DNA of 42,448 bases from Ammoniphilus sp. YIM 78166 (GCF_004522215.1 NZ_SDLR01000005.1:655097-697544); one strand, 5' to 3'; positions 30,611 to 40,307 are shown, counted from the stretch's first letter. Translations and numbers: made by a program. Notes: generated by a model not told the origin, from the sequence alone.

Positions 30611-31894
30611 TTACTCGCTTCTTGGCAGGATACTCTTACGCAAGGCCTGTCCCTGTTCTTCATTAACCAATCCTAGCCTCCATAAAGCAATCCCCTTTAG
30701 TTTATAGCGTTTGGCTAGGCCGACCTTTTCTACGATGCTCTTACCCGTTTCATTTACAACTGTAATTCCTAGAATCAGCTTTTCTGCAGGGACTTCGGCA
30801 AGGGCCATCACGATTGCTTCTTGGACTTTACGCAAGGGCTCTGGCGTTCCTTTTAATGTATGGTATTCATAGGCCATTACAACGATAGCGTCTGCTAATT
30901 CTCCCAACGCTTTATAGTCGTACCCCCTATAGGCGCTGTTTAGCGGATGTAAAGTTAAGGTGACCGTTAAACCTTGCTCCTTCGCTTGATTGGATAGTTT
31001 GCGCACGAACTCGGTAAACATCCTTCTTGTTTCGGCTAATTGTTCTGGAGATTGATTGAACCCGAGTCCTTCAATATCCAGGTTAATCCCCATATGATAA
31101 CGTTTCGCCTCTTCCACCATGCTTAAAATAGCTTTTTGGGTAGCGGCTTCATTCTTTAAGATATTCTCCATTGTTGAATCACGGTCGGGAAGGTGAACCA
31201 CCATCTCTGTGGTCATCGTCTCTTCCTTGGCAGCTTCTAAAACAGATTCCCAGCCCTCAGGTTTCCTCCAACCAGTGGATGAATCTTGCAGCAAACTTCC
31301 ATCAGCGTCTAGTGAATACCAGCCTAGGCCAAGCTCATCTACAAGTTCCGTATAGCCATTACTGCTACGCTGCGGAAATTCTGCCCCGAATAGATTGCTC
31401 CAGCTGCTGCTCCCATTCTGTCGACTCCCTAAAGCATAAAACCCAAGCACTTTCATCGAGCTAGGTGGGGACACAATTTTTACCGCCCGGTTCACAGCAT
31501 CAAAGTCCACCTCGGCCCCCAAGCTTTCACTGAAAAATCGAAGAGGAATCAAGGTTCTACCGGCCGATAGGACAGGAGGAACATCCAAAATCATAGGGTT
31601 TCCATTTACCCATGCCGTTTCATTCCCAATTTGAAGTACGATTCTCGAACCATTACGTGTGGCCGTAACGGTTTGGCTGGTTGATTCCCAGCTCACATCC
31701 ACGCCAAGCACTTCGGCAATTGCTCTAAAAGGGACGAGTGTACGACCTTCTTGTAGGATAGGCAACACATCAAATTCAACCTTTGAACCATCGACAAGAA
31801 CAACAATTTCTTTTTCCTGGGCAAAGCCCGCTTGGTGTTCTGTCATCACAAAAGCAGTTAGCCAAAGACAGCACCATAACAACCATTTACGCAT
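30611..31894 (-). CDS. glycoside hydrolase 18-like protein with copper amine oxidase-like N-terminal domain, secreted
   Basis: About 427 residues. A signal peptide (about 1-26) is followed by a copper-amine-oxidase N-domain-like stalk (about 28-142, with RTLVPFRAIAEVLGV and RTLIPLRFFSESLGA repeats) and a GH18-like barrel with the catalytic LDIEG, Glu275, in MGINLDIEGLG. Related Bacillales proteins act on spore cortex or wall sugar chains (YaaH/SleL-like). The ATG at 31894 has GAGGGGAG 5-6 nt upstream. The same stalk type occurs in the NlpC/P60 protein at 26733-27728. Confidence 0.85.
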   Translation of the reverse strand: MRKWLLWCCLWLTAFVMTEHQAGFAQEKEIVVLVDGSKVEFDVLPILQEGRTLVPFRAIAEVLGVDVSWESTSQTVTATRNGSRIVLQIGNETAWVNGNPMILDVPPVLSAGRTLIPLRFFSESLGAEVDFDAVNRAVKIVSPPSSMKVLGFYALGSRQNGSSSWSNLFGAEFPQRSSNGYTELVDELGLGWYSLDADGSLLQDSSTGWRKPEGWESVLEAAKEETMTTEMVVHLPDRDSTMENILKNEAATQKAILSMVEEAKRYHMGINLDIEGLGFNQSPEQLAETRRMFTEFVRKLSNQAKEQGLTVTLTLHPLNSAYRGYDYKALGELADAIVVMAYEYHTLKGTPEPLRKVQEAIVMALAEVPAEKLILGITVVNETGKSIVEKVGLAKRYKLKGIALWRLGLVNEEQGQALRKSILPRSE

Positions 31895-31994
31895 GTTTTC
31901 TCCCCTCACCAGTTCTATTAATCTATTAGGCTTTCCATTCTTATACGAATTAGGAAGCGATTGGTTTCTCTGTTTTCTCTGGGAATTGATGGCA

Positions 31995-32050
31995 CAAAAA
32001 AAGGGGCTCTTGTTCTCCCGCTTCCGCGTTCCAAAACAGAGTACCCTTTT
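31995..32050 (-). terminator. probable terminator of the TM2-like gene
   Basis: On the minus strand CTCTGTT / AACAAGAG arms flanked by GGG / CCC, followed by CCTTTTTTT. Confidence 0.55.
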
Positions 32051-32052
32051 GA

Positions 32053-32529
32053 TTAGTCCGTATCGATGTCCGTATCGATCCAGGACATCGCTATTCGGCC
32101 TATGATAGCTCCCACGCCCATTCCAATCAAGCCGTTAAATATAGGTCCTAGGCCCCACCTCAGCCCATAAATCGTCCCGATGGTTCCCACCATAGCGGCG
32201 AGAATAAACGGGATAAATCTTGCCCCAGCAAACGATTGGTTTTCCTTCAGGTGGGCTTGATAATAGGATTCTGCCGCTCCAAAGATGTAAATACAGGGAT
32301 AAAATAATAACCAGTTCCAATTCGCCACTTCGCTCGCTAGTGAAAATTCCCCATGAAAGCTATAAATGATTGCCCGATTAACTTCACCCTGTAAATTCAC
32401 TAAGAATTCTAAGAAAATAAAGAAAGCACCCTTAATAAATTGCTGGTTATAAAATTGGCCAAAACCGGGGAAAGTGATTGACCAAAAAAGAGCAGTCCTG
32501 GAACGCGTGAGCTTCACTCTTTCATCCAT
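32053..32529 (-). CDS. TM2-like small membrane protein
   Basis: About 158 residues with four hydrophobic segments. FWSITFPGFGQFYNQQFIKGAFF resembles the TM2 domain pattern (PGxGQFYxGxxxKG). The start is uncertain: ATG at 32529 follows GAGAGGAAGG closely, and an ATG at 32541 is also possible. The C-terminus ends in IDTDIDTD, made by a 12-bp tandem repeat. Confidence 0.6.
   Translation of the reverse strand: MDERVKLTRSRTALFWSITFPGFGQFYNQQFIKGAFFIFLEFLVNLQGEVNRAIIYSFHGEFSLASEVANWNWLLFYPCIYIFGAAESYYQAHLKENQSFAGARFIPFILAAMVGTIGTIYGLRWGLGPIFNGLIGMGVGAIIGRIAMSWIDTDIDTD
32056..32079. repeat. 12-bp tandem repeat inside the TM2-like gene
   Basis: GTCCGTATCGAT occurs twice in direct succession at the 3' end of the gene and encodes the doubled Ile-Asp-Thr-Asp. 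Copy number could vary without loss of frame. Confidence 0.8.
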
Positions 32530-32799
32530 CCTTCCTCTCATCTCCACCTTATTGTTTGCAAAAACAGGTAAAAACTCACAATAAAAGAAGTTAAACATTC
32601 CGACAAGATTCGCTATAACTACCACATGTTGGCATGCATAAAGTGAATTAATCCTCTGGTTAGTGAAAAGGTTATTCTTTTTCAAACAGGCTTATGAGAT
32701 AATAAAAAAGCATCTAAAAAGATTTTTACTCATAAAGTACCCGCCCTTTGGTACATTCTATTGGAGAGAAACCAGAAAAAAATCGAGGTGACAACGATC

Positions 32800-33444
32800 A
32801 TGGGTTCCCATACCTATACCAGACGAGAAGAAATTGCAAATGCGATCACCCACGGTGTTGGTGTGCTTTTTAGCATCGCAGCATTAGTCCTGCTTATTGT
32901 TTATTCAACAAGAGAAGGAACGACTGCCCATGTTGTAAGCTTCACCATTTATGGCGCAAGTATGCTTCTTCTGTATATGAGTTCCACCCTTCTACACAGC
33001 CTTCACGAAGGAAAAGCAAAAGATATTCTCGAGATTATTGACCACGCTTCGATCTATGTGTTCATTGCCGGAAGCTATACGCCGATTTTATTGGTGGTGG
33101 TCAAAGGAACGCTGGGAATCACCTTGCTAAGCGTCGTATGGAGTATTGCCTTGTTTGGCATCATCTTCAAGGTGTTCTTTACGAAACGATTCCTGTTCCT
33201 CTCCACCGTTATTTATTTGCTTATGGGCTGGATGATTGTCTTCGCGTTTGAACCCGTTATTACGAGCTTGGAAAGTACTGGACTCTTTATGCTTGTAGCA
33301 GGGGGGCTGCTCTATACCCTAGGAACGATCTTTTACATGTGGCGCCTATTCCCGTATCATCATGCGGTCTGGCATCTTTTTGTTGTAGGCGGCAGCGTGT
33401 TCCACTTTTTCACCATTTTCTTTTACGTACTCCCTATTCGCTAA
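32800..33444 (+). CDS. hemolysin III family (PAQR-like) membrane protein
   Basis: 214 residues with seven hydrophobic helices. Family signatures: EEIANAITHGVGVL near the start, SSTLLHS..., EIIDHASIYVFIAGSYTPILL, and the C-terminal HHAVWHLFVVGGSVFHFF with metal-binding-type histidines. The family was named from hemolysin III, but members are common membrane proteins of unclear role. GAGGTGA lies 9 nt before the ATG at 32800; an earlier TTG is in frame without a site. Confidence 0.88.
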   Translation: MGSHTYTRREEIANAITHGVGVLFSIAALVLLIVYSTREGTTAHVVSFTIYGASMLLLYMSSTLLHSLHEGKAKDILEIIDHASIYVFIAGSYTPILLVVVKGTLGITLLSVVWSIALFGIIFKVFFTKRFLFLSTVIYLLMGWMIVFAFEPVITSLESTGLFMLVAGGLLYTLGTIFYMWRLFPYHHAVWHLFVVGGSVFHFFTIFFYVLPIR

Positions 33445-33446
33445 AA

Positions 33447-33497
33447 CAAAGAAGCGAAGAAAGACCTTCTACTGGAAGGCTTCCTTCGCTTTTTTAT
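33447..33497. terminator. terminator between hemolysin III and the 90-residue gene
   Basis: AAGCGAAG and CTTCGCTT outer arms plus CCTTC / GGAAGG inner arms, then TTTTTTATTTTT on the plus strand. Confidence 0.8.
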
Positions 33498-33499
33498 TT

Positions 33500-33772
33500 T
33501 TACTCCTCTTGAACCGGCCTTCTAGGAAGGTCTCCGTGACTCTCCATAATCACATCATAATATTGCGAGGCCAAGTACATGACACTTAATGGGTTGGAGA
33601 GATGGCTATGATAAGTAAAAGGCCCTTCTGGAAACCCTACCGACTCCCCTTCTAGGCGTTCAGCCTTAAACTTGATTAAATCAACTAGAAAAGAATCCCC
33701 TGTTAGCGTCCCATCATCGTGCCAAGTCATTTGTGCCATTCTTCCGCCAGCCAAGCCCCTTAACGTAAACAA
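33500..33772 (-). CDS. hypothetical 90-residue protein
   Basis: Soluble protein starting at TTG with GGGGGA 7 nt upstream. It includes MTWHDDGTLTGDSFLVDLI and FTYHSHLSNPLSVMYLASQ. No family recognised. It diverges from the GGDEF-EAL gene. Confidence 0.5.
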   Translation of the reverse strand: MFTLRGLAGGRMAQMTWHDDGTLTGDSFLVDLIKFKAERLEGESVGFPEGPFTYHSHLSNPLSVMYLASQYYDVIMESHGDLPRRPVQEE

Positions 33773-33827
33773 TTCGCATCCCCCATTTCAATATGTCTAA
33801 TACGGTTACTAAGTAAAAGAATATATG

Positions 33828-33857
33828 TTGAAATTTGTAATGTTATGTTAGTAAAAT
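33828..33857 (+). promoter_or_regulatory. promoter of the GGDEF-EAL gene
   Basis: TTGAAA (33828-33833), 18-bp spacer and TAAAAT (33852-33857), 40 bp before the start codon. Confidence 0.6.
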
Positions 33858-33897
33858 AGAAACACATCTCCTACAATTATAGAAGGGAAGATCCCCT

Positions 33898-36819
33898 ATG
33901 CTTCATACAGCTTCCTTTGCTCAACCCCACTGGAGAAATATTCTGCTCCTGATTGTTATGGGCTTCTTGGGCAATATTTATGGTATTTCATTATTCTTTG
34001 GTGTAGGGATTATTTTTAGCTCGGTGGCAGTCTTGCTTATTCTGCGGATATATGGACCACTATGGGGCATCTTATCGGGCTTCATTATCTATTCATCAAC
34101 TTTAATTCTTTGGCAGCACCCTTATGCCTTTATTATCCTCATAAGTGAAGTGGTCTTTCTTAGTTTATTTATACGACGCAAGGCTGGGCGAAATTTGCTT
34201 TTCTGGGATGGACTTTTTTGGTTTTTTCTTGGTGCTCCGCTCACTTGGTTATGTTATCATCATGTGATTGGGATGAATGAAACCTTTAGTCTAGTTATTT
34301 TACTTAAGCATTGTGTAAACGGTCTCTTTAACGCGTTAGTGGCTGGACTGCTGTTAGAATTCGGTCCCTTCAGAAGATGGTTCCTTCCCGAACAGGCCAC
34401 TGACTCCTTGCAGAAAAAAATATTTCATCTCATCGTTTCTTTTATTCTATTTCCAACCTTAATTCTTATTTTATATGAAGGATACGATAAGGTACAACAC
34501 GTAAAGCAAGAAATGGAAATTTCGATCGTTGAATTAACAGCCACGATCCAAGATGAACTCCTGCATTGGCAGAATCAGCACTTAACTCCGTTGCGCAAGC
34601 TTGCCATTCAACAAACGTACCAACCCGTACCTCCTGATCAGTTAAGTCAAAACTTAGAACTGATCACCCAGTCTTTTCCTCAGTTCACCATGATGTACGC
34701 GGCAGATGAAGAAGCCAAGTCTTATGCTTTCTATCCAAATACGAATGAAAGAGGAGAATCTCTCATTGGTTTAACCTATGAAGATCGCGTGTACTTCCAG
34801 GAACTAAAAAAAAGTAATGAGCCTATTATGTCTGATGTTTTAATAGCAAAGGGAAGTCCCTATCCTATCGTCGCTTTAGCCATGCCGCTGATGAAGGAAA
34901 AGCAATTTATTGGCTATATCGCCGGGGCGCTATCCTTGGATTCCGTTCGAAATCAAATTTTGCAGAAAGTAACCAAACCAGGCTATACAGTAACAATCAT
35001 TGATTCAAAGAAACAAGTCATTATGACCAATGAGCCCCACTTACGCCCCCTAGACTCCTACGAGGCATCGTTAAAGAAGCTAGAGGAGAATAGGTTATGG
35101 ACTCAAAAAAGGATACAAATTTGGCAGCCCTCAGAGACCAAGCTTCCCCCCATGCTCCAATGGGAGAAATCCTTTTATTGGAAGCATAGTCCTATGGATA
35201 CGCCTCAATCCTGGTCTATTATTGTCAAAGGATCGGTGTCTCCTTATCAGACAGAAGTCTATGAGCTTTATATTAAGATCTTTAGCATTTGCCTGTTGAT
35301 ATTAGTTTTAACCCAGCCTCTTTCTTTTCTGCTTAGCCGTAGGATCGTGTCTCCGATTGAACACTTGTCCCAGATTACGGGCAATCTATCTCTCGAGACT
35401 CACGGGCCCCCAGAAGGGGTGTCATGGCCTAAAACCTCCATCAAAGAAATTCAGGTACTGGTAGACAACTTTCAATTCATGTCCAAAAAAATTCAACAAT
35501 CCAAGCAGCACCTAGAGTATCTCGCCCACCATGATGAATTAACAGGGCTGTCCAATCGGTATCATTTTAAAGAACAATTCCAGCAATTTTCAGCCAAGCG
35601 TCAGGACGCCTTGATTGCCATTTTGTTTATAGACCTTGACCGATTTAAATTTATTAATGACGCAATTGGACATGACTTTGGTGATCTTTTGCTGCAGCAG
35701 ATGGCTGACAGGATGAAGCAGGAATGCGGAGAACAAGGCATTATTGCTCGCTATGGTGGTGACGAATTTCTTGTCATGATACCCAACATTACCTACATTC
35801 AAGAAGTAGATGCGATGTCCAAGCGTCTCCTTGAGCAAATTCAGAAGCCTTTTCATCTGCGATCCCATGAATTTGTCGTCACTGGCAGTATGGGTATTAG
35901 CGTATATCCCCATGATGGATTAGACATTAAAACACTCATTAAGCATGCGGATACTGCCATGTATGCAGCCAAGGAGCACGGAAAAAATCAGTATCAATTT
36001 TTCAATTCCAATATGAATGATTCCATCATGTATAAATTAGAGCTGGAAACAGAGCTGAGAAAGGCCATTGAAGATCAACAGCTAGAGCTTCATTACCAAC
36101 CCCAATTTGCCATTCAGACCGGAGAAATCTCTGGCATAGAAGCCTTACTCCGGTGGAATCACCCTACCATGGGAGTCATCTCACCCGCTGAGTTTATCCC
36201 TCTTGCTGAAGAAACAGGCCTAATCATCCCGATTGGAGACTGGGTACTTAGAGAAGCCTGTACGCAGCGGAAGAAGTGGCAGCTTGCCCGTTTTCCTTCC
36301 TTAAGGATGGCCGTAAATGTCTCCATGAAGCAATTTTTACATGAAGACTTTATTCCCAACCTGCGCCGCTTAATTCTAGAGACCGAGATGGATCCTTCCA
36401 AGCTTAAACTTGAAATTACCGAAAGCATAGCTATGAAGCACCCTGACTATGTGATAGAGAAGCTGACCGAGTTGAAGCGCCTTGGAATTAAGCTAGCTAT
36501 TGACGATTTTGGGACGGGCTACTCTTCACTAAACTATCTAAAGGAATTTCCTGTGGACTATCTTAAAATTGACCGCACCTTTATTCAGGATATTGTGACG
36601 GGTTCCGCTCAAACTTCGATTGTACAATCCATCATTCAAGTAGCCCACAGTCTTAACTTGTCCATTATCGCCGAGGGCGTAGAGACCGACCAGCAGCTTG
36701 AGTTCTTGAAAAAAAACCATTGCAATGAAGCCCAAGGCTATTTACTTTCCAAACCCCTTCGTTCTGAGGATATTGAGAAATACTATTTCCAGCTGCTTGA
36801 CGACCTGCAGGTTAGGTAA
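33898..36819 (+). CDS. membrane-bound GGDEF-EAL protein (c-di-GMP turnover)
   Basis: 973 residues. Order: about five membrane helices (residues 10-155), a dCache-like sensor region (about 190-455), another membrane helix and HAMP-like segment (about 455-530), GGDEF (about 545-700, with intact RYGGDEF) and EAL (about 715-965, with EALLRW, EITES, DDFGTGYSSL and KIDRTFI). Both active-site motifs look complete, so it may make and break cyclic di-GMP; no clear RxxD inhibitory site precedes GGDEF. GAAGGGAAG precedes the ATG. It probably controls motile versus sessile life, together with the SinI-type peptide; this link is inference. Confidence 0.92.
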   Translation: MLHTASFAQPHWRNILLLIVMGFLGNIYGISLFFGVGIIFSSVAVLLILRIYGPLWGILSGFIIYSSTLILWQHPYAFIILISEVVFLSLFIRRKAGRNLLFWDGLFWFFLGAPLTWLCYHHVIGMNETFSLVILLKHCVNGLFNALVAGLLLEFGPFRRWFLPEQATDSLQKKIFHLIVSFILFPTLILILYEGYDKVQHVKQEMEISIVELTATIQDELLHWQNQHLTPLRKLAIQQTYQPVPPDQLSQNLELITQSFPQFTMMYAADEEAKSYAFYPNTNERGESLIGLTYEDRVYFQELKKSNEPIMSDVLIAKGSPYPIVALAMPLMKEKQFIGYIAGALSLDSVRNQILQKVTKPGYTVTIIDSKKQVIMTNEPHLRPLDSYEASLKKLEENRLWTQKRIQIWQPSETKLPPMLQWEKSFYWKHSPMDTPQSWSIIVKGSVSPYQTEVYELYIKIFSICLLILVLTQPLSFLLSRRIVSPIEHLSQITGNLSLETHGPPEGVSWPKTSIKEIQVLVDNFQFMSKKIQQSKQHLEYLAHHDELTGLSNRYHFKEQFQQFSAKRQDALIAILFIDLDRFKFINDAIGHDFGDLLLQQMADRMKQECGEQGIIARYGGDEFLVMIPNITYIQEVDAMSKRLLEQIQKPFHLRSHEFVVTGSMGISVYPHDGLDIKTLIKHADTAMYAAKEHGKNQYQFFNSNMNDSIMYKLELETELRKAIEDQQLELHYQPQFAIQTGEISGIEALLRWNHPTMGVISPAEFIPLAEETGLIIPIGDWVLREACTQRKKWQLARFPSLRMAVNVSMKQFLHEDFIPNLRRLILETEMDPSKLKLEITESIAMKHPDYVIEKLTELKRLGIKLAIDDFGTGYSSLNYLKEFPVDYLKIDRTFIQDIVTGSAQTSIVQSIIQVAHSLNLSIIAEGVETDQQLEFLKKNHCNEAQGYLLSKPLRSEDIEKYYFQLLDDLQVR

Positions 36820-36821
36820 GA

Positions 36822-36853
36822 AAACTGCTCCCATACTAGGGAGCAGTTTTTTA
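36822..36853. terminator. bidirectional terminator
   Basis: AAAACTGCTCCC / GGGAGCAGTTTT stem between the convergent GGDEF-EAL and helD genes. Confidence 0.88.
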
Positions 36854-39121
36854 GTTTGCAGCGATGGGAACATCCTTTAGCATGGGTGTGAGTTCTCCCA
36901 TATAAAATACTTGCAAATAATGCAAAGCACGCGTACAAGCGGTGTAGAGCAATTTACGGTCACTCTCATGAGCATAAACCTCCTGAGAAGCGTTATAAAT
37001 GATGACCCCATCAAATTCTAAGCCTTTTGCCAAGTAAGCCGGAACCACGACCATTCCGCTTACGAAAGTACGCGTCTTCTTCGTAAACAGATATACATTG
37101 TTATTCAATAACGGTAACATCGTTTGGTAGGCTTGCTCCGCCTCTTGGCTTGTTTTGCAGATAATTGCAATCGATTCGGCCCCTTTCTGGGTTAGGGAGT
37201 GAACTGCTTGTTGAATGGAAGCTGCAAGCTGCTCCGTTTGTGCAGCCTGGATCATCTTCGGAGCCTCCCCCGTTCGGCCAATCGTTTCCACCGGCTCCGG
37301 ATCCCGAAGAATCTGTCGGGTAAATTCGATGATTTCACTAGTCGAGCGATAGCTTTTCTTCATCCTTACAATACCGACATTTTCCTCTCCGAAAAGCTCT
37401 CCTAGACGGCTGTAGCTTTGGACATTCGCATAGTAAATCCCTTGATTTAGATCCCCTAAAAGGGTGAACTTGGCCCGAGGAAAAAGTCGGCGGATATATT
37501 CAAGCTGAAACGGAGAGTAGTCCTGCGCCTCATCAATCACCACTTGTTTGATCCGATTCAACCTGTTGAAGCCTTTGAACGCTGATTGCAAGTAAACAAT
37601 AGGCGTGGCATCCTCATAAGGTATTTCCTTCGCGCTAATTCTCTCTTGCGTATAGGCCCCTAGCCTTTCAAACTCTTCTATTGGTGTTTCCCCTAGTTTT
37701 AATACCCATTTAGGATCGCTAAACAATCTAGTATACATCCCCATCATATCCACGAAGCCCAAGTTTTTGGCCATCTCACGTAGAGGTGCTATCGCTCTTT
37801 TTGCTTTTTTTCCAGCTTCATCCTTCATCTCTTTGTCCGACCCTAGGTATTTAGGACTCTGCTTCATTCTCTTAAAAACATTTCGAGCCACGCGCTGCTG
37901 TATAATATCCAATTCAGCCAATACCTTTTCCTTCACTTTATCCAGCCGATTGCTGATGGAAGGATCATGTCCAAACTCGATATAAAACAGCTCCTCCAGT
38001 TGCTCCTTACTAATTAGCACCTTATCTCGAAAAGAAAAATCCTGGAATAAGATATCCGCTTTCTTTAAATGCTCAAGGTAACGATCCAGCAAGGACATAA
38101 AGTCACTCGATGTTTTCCATTCAATACCTTTTAAACGTATAGGATATTCATCCCTTTGGGTTTCGGTCAACAAGTATTCAAATTGGTCATAGATATCTTC
38201 TACCTTCCACTCGTCTTCAAACCCTCGATCCAAGTGATCTTGAAAAGTGGTTTGAAGCATGTTGGCTTCTCCAAGCTCTGGGAGGACATTCGAGACATAA
38301 TCGTTAAAAATCGAATTCGGCGAAAATAGCAGCATTTGATCTGCACTTAAGCTGTTACGATATTTATACAACAAATAAGCAACACGCTGCAGGGCTACAG
38401 AGGTTTTTCCACTGCCGGCTGCTCCTTGAACCACAAGGATTGGATGCTCATCATCACGGATGATGCGGTTTTGCTCTTGTTGTATCGTCATTACAATACT
38501 ACTCATCTTTTCGTGGGCGCTCTTCGCCAACATGACCTGAAGCATTTCATCCCCAATGTTGATTCCTGTATCAAACATCTCTTCTAATTTTCCATACTTA
38601 ATGATGTATTGCCTTTTCAGTTCCATTTCCCCTTGGATCTCTCCGTCAGGCGTTTGGTACCTAGCAGGGCCGGGTGTATAGTCATAGAACATGCCGGATA
38701 CCGGGGCCCGCCAGTCATAAATAAGAAGATCATGAGTTTCTTCATCCGCAACGGAACTGATTCCTATGTAGATCTCTTCTGCTTTCGAAGCTGCGTTTTC
38801 TCGGAAATCGATTCTTGCGAAATACGGGCTCTTCTTCAGCTTCTGAAGCTTATGAAAGGTCTGTTCAGCATGTCGAAAGCTTCTTTCCTGCTGGGATAAA
38901 ACGGCTTGCTGCTGGGTAATGCTAGCAGCTGTTTCAGCTACGTCATCATAATTCGATAGGTTAACCGAGACTTCATCCCAGAAGTTCTGGCGCATGTCTA
39001 AAACCTCTGCCCCACGATGTTCTAGGATTCCCTCCAAGCGCTCCAGTTCCTTTTTTATCTCCGTCATGACCCGCTCCAGGCGGCCTCGTTCATATCGCCA
39101 ATCGTTTTCTTGGATGGACAT
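36851..39121 (-). CDS. helD: RNA polymerase recycling helicase HelD
   Basis: About 756 residues, close to the usual 774 of Bacillus HelD. The N-terminal coiled coil (about 5-70) inserts into RNA polymerase in known structures. Walker A is VVQGAAGSGKTSVAL, and the UvrD-type motif II VVIDEAQDYSPFQ and motif LGDLNQGIYY follow, then KSYRSTSEI. HelD frees stalled RNA polymerase from nucleic acids. The ATG at 39121 has GGGAGAG 10 nt upstream; the frame is open 14 codons further. No partner gene is adjacent. Confidence 0.92.
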   Translation of the reverse strand: MSIQENDWRYERGRLERVMTEIKKELERLEGILEHRGAEVLDMRQNFWDEVSVNLSNYDDVAETAASITQQQAVLSQQERSFRHAEQTFHKLQKLKKSPYFARIDFRENAASKAEEIYIGISSVADEETHDLLIYDWRAPVSGMFYDYTPGPARYQTPDGEIQGEMELKRQYIIKYGKLEEMFDTGINIGDEMLQVMLAKSAHEKMSSIVMTIQQEQNRIIRDDEHPILVVQGAAGSGKTSVALQRVAYLLYKYRNSLSADQMLLFSPNSIFNDYVSNVLPELGEANMLQTTFQDHLDRGFEDEWKVEDIYDQFEYLLTETQRDEYPIRLKGIEWKTSSDFMSLLDRYLEHLKKADILFQDFSFRDKVLISKEQLEELFYIEFGHDPSISNRLDKVKEKVLAELDIIQQRVARNVFKRMKQSPKYLGSDKEMKDEAGKKAKRAIAPLREMAKNLGFVDMMGMYTRLFSDPKWVLKLGETPIEEFERLGAYTQERISAKEIPYEDATPIVYLQSAFKGFNRLNRIKQVVIDEAQDYSPFQLEYIRRLFPRAKFTLLGDLNQGIYYANVQSYSRLGELFGEENVGIVRMKKSYRSTSEIIEFTRQILRDPEPVETIGRTGEAPKMIQAAQTEQLAASIQQAVHSLTQKGAESIAIICKTSQEAEQAYQTMLPLLNNNVYLFTKKTRTFVSGMVVVPAYLAKGLEFDGVIIYNASQEVYAHESDRKLLYTACTRALHYLQVFYMGELTPMLKDVPIAAN

Positions 39122-39274
39122 GCGTGTGTTTCTCTCCCATCTTAGTTTAAATCTGTTCGTCATTTAGTTTATTGAAAAAAGGAATTTTTAAACAGTCCCC
39201 CTTATAGGTTTCGACATGAAAAAGCAGACTCCTGTAAGGAAAAGGAAGGAGAGAAGATTCTAAAGAGAAAAAAC

Positions 39275-39308
39275 AAAAAAAGCAATCTGGCTGGTATCGC
39301 CAAATTGC
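39275..39308 (-). terminator. terminator of the 74-residue gene
   Basis: GCAATTTGGC / GCCAGATTGC stem followed by TTTTTTTG on the minus strand. Confidence 0.8.
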
Positions 39309-39314
39309 TACCTT

Positions 39315-39539
39315 CTATTGTTTCTCCTTTGCAATAACCAAAGGCATATGTTCTTTTAGCATCTTCCCAAGGTCTTCAAGGTCCATAAGAACCTTCCGGT
39401 AGGCAAACTTTCTGCCTTCATGAAGACCATAATGGAATGGATCTCCTTCAAATCTTTTCGCTAGCTCTTTCGCTTCGTCTAATCTCTCTTCGAGCATCTT
39501 CCGATAGATTTCTAATTCATTATTTGATGTAGTTTCCAT
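39315..39539 (-). CDS. hypothetical 74-residue coiled-coil protein
   Basis: A mostly helical, charged protein: EIYRKMLEERLDEAKELAKRFE followed by HYGLHEGRKFAYRKVLMDLE. GGAGG lies 8 nt upstream of the ATG, and a strong terminator follows. No family recognised. Confidence 0.6.
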   Translation of the reverse strand: METTSNNELEIYRKMLEERLDEAKELAKRFEGDPFHYGLHEGRKFAYRKVLMDLEDLGKMLKEHMPLVIAKEKQ

Positions 39540-39620
39540 TTCTGACCTCCACTATCCAAAAGATTTTATAGCTTTATCATAGCAGAATGGACAGACAAAT
39601 AAAAGCGCTTTCATTCAATT

Positions 39621-40124
39621 TCAACAAATTGCCTTTTTTAATTTCCTCGGAAGTTTTCTCTTTTGTTGAGTAACCTCCAGTACACATCCTTTTCTGGTAA
39701 ATACAGCTATATGATGAAATTCAAATCGAGCATCGGTGTCATTTATTTTATAGAAATTCCCTCTGAGTACACACTGGAGAACTTTTTCCTTCTCATCGTG
39801 AGTTAGCTGCAGGGCTGGGTCAAAGGTTAAGCTTCGAGTCAGGGATCGCTTGCTCTTAATACTGATGCCATACTGATTAAGATATTGTAGCTTCCAGGCA
39901 AATGGTACATCCGCCATCTGATTTTTGAGGTTGTTGCACTTATAACATGAAATGTCCACGTTAGGCTCATCGGACGCATTAAAAGTAAGCTGCCATCTGG
40001 CCTTAAATTTAGCATCCTTCATCAGGTATTTAGGAATTAAGTGCTCCTTCGTCGACTCCTTCGGTGTCAATGCTCTATTCTTTCCAACACAGACTGGGGA
40101 GATCTCTCTATAACGACAGTACAT
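39621..40124 (-). CDS. HNH endonuclease-like protein
   Basis: About 167 residues. A Cys-x-Tyr start, STKEHLIPKYL (like the KxHxIPxS part of HNH proteins) and ISCYKCNNLKNQ (like the CxxCNxxK part) suggest the HNH/ββα-metal fold, with only one CxxC pair clear. The catalytic state is therefore uncertain. The ATG at 40124 has GGAGGG 7 nt upstream and is preferred over one five codons earlier. Whether it cuts DNA is unknown. It sits by tRNA-Leu, without phage or restriction genes. Confidence 0.6.
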   Translation of the reverse strand: MYCRYREISPVCVGKNRALTPKESTKEHLIPKYLMKDAKFKARWQLTFNASDEPNVDISCYKCNNLKNQMADVPFAWKLQYLNQYGISIKSKRSLTRSLTFDPALQLTHDEKEKVLQCVLRGNFYKINDTDARFEFHHIAVFTRKGCVLEVTQQKRKLPRKLKKAIC

Positions 40125-40147
40125 AGCGCTACCCTCCATATCTTAAA

Positions 40148-40190
40148 ACAAAAAAGGGACTCGACAAGGAATCTGCGAGTGCCCTTAAAA
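40148..40190 (-). terminator. terminator of tRNA-Leu
   Basis: AAGGG-ACTCG and CGAGT-CCCTT arms, followed by TTTTTTG on the minus strand, about 35 nt past the tRNA. Confidence 0.75.
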
Positions 40191-40223
40191 TGTTTATGTA
40201 GTTAGTCTAAAAATGATTTAATA

Positions 40224-40307
40224 TGGTGCGGGTGAAGGGAGTCGAACCCCCACGCCATAGGCGCTAGATCCTAAGTCTAGTGCGTCTGCCAGTTCCGCCA
40301 CACCCGC
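40224..40307 (-). tRNA. tRNA-Leu (UAG)
   Basis: 84 nt with encoded CCA. Acceptor arms GCGGGTG and CACCCGC pair, the anticodon loop in CTAGACTTAGGATCTAG gives TAG, a long variable arm is present as in tRNA-Leu, and the T arm has GGTTCGACTCC. Confidence 0.95.

Noticed and set aside
39214..39261. 15-codon basic frame MKKQTPVRKRKERRF
   Set aside because: No adequate ribosome binding site and no supporting context.
39621..40307. Genomic island next to tRNA-Leu with the HNH-like gene
   Set aside because: No integrase, no repeat of the tRNA end and no phage genes were seen; the neighbours are ordinary chromosomal genes.
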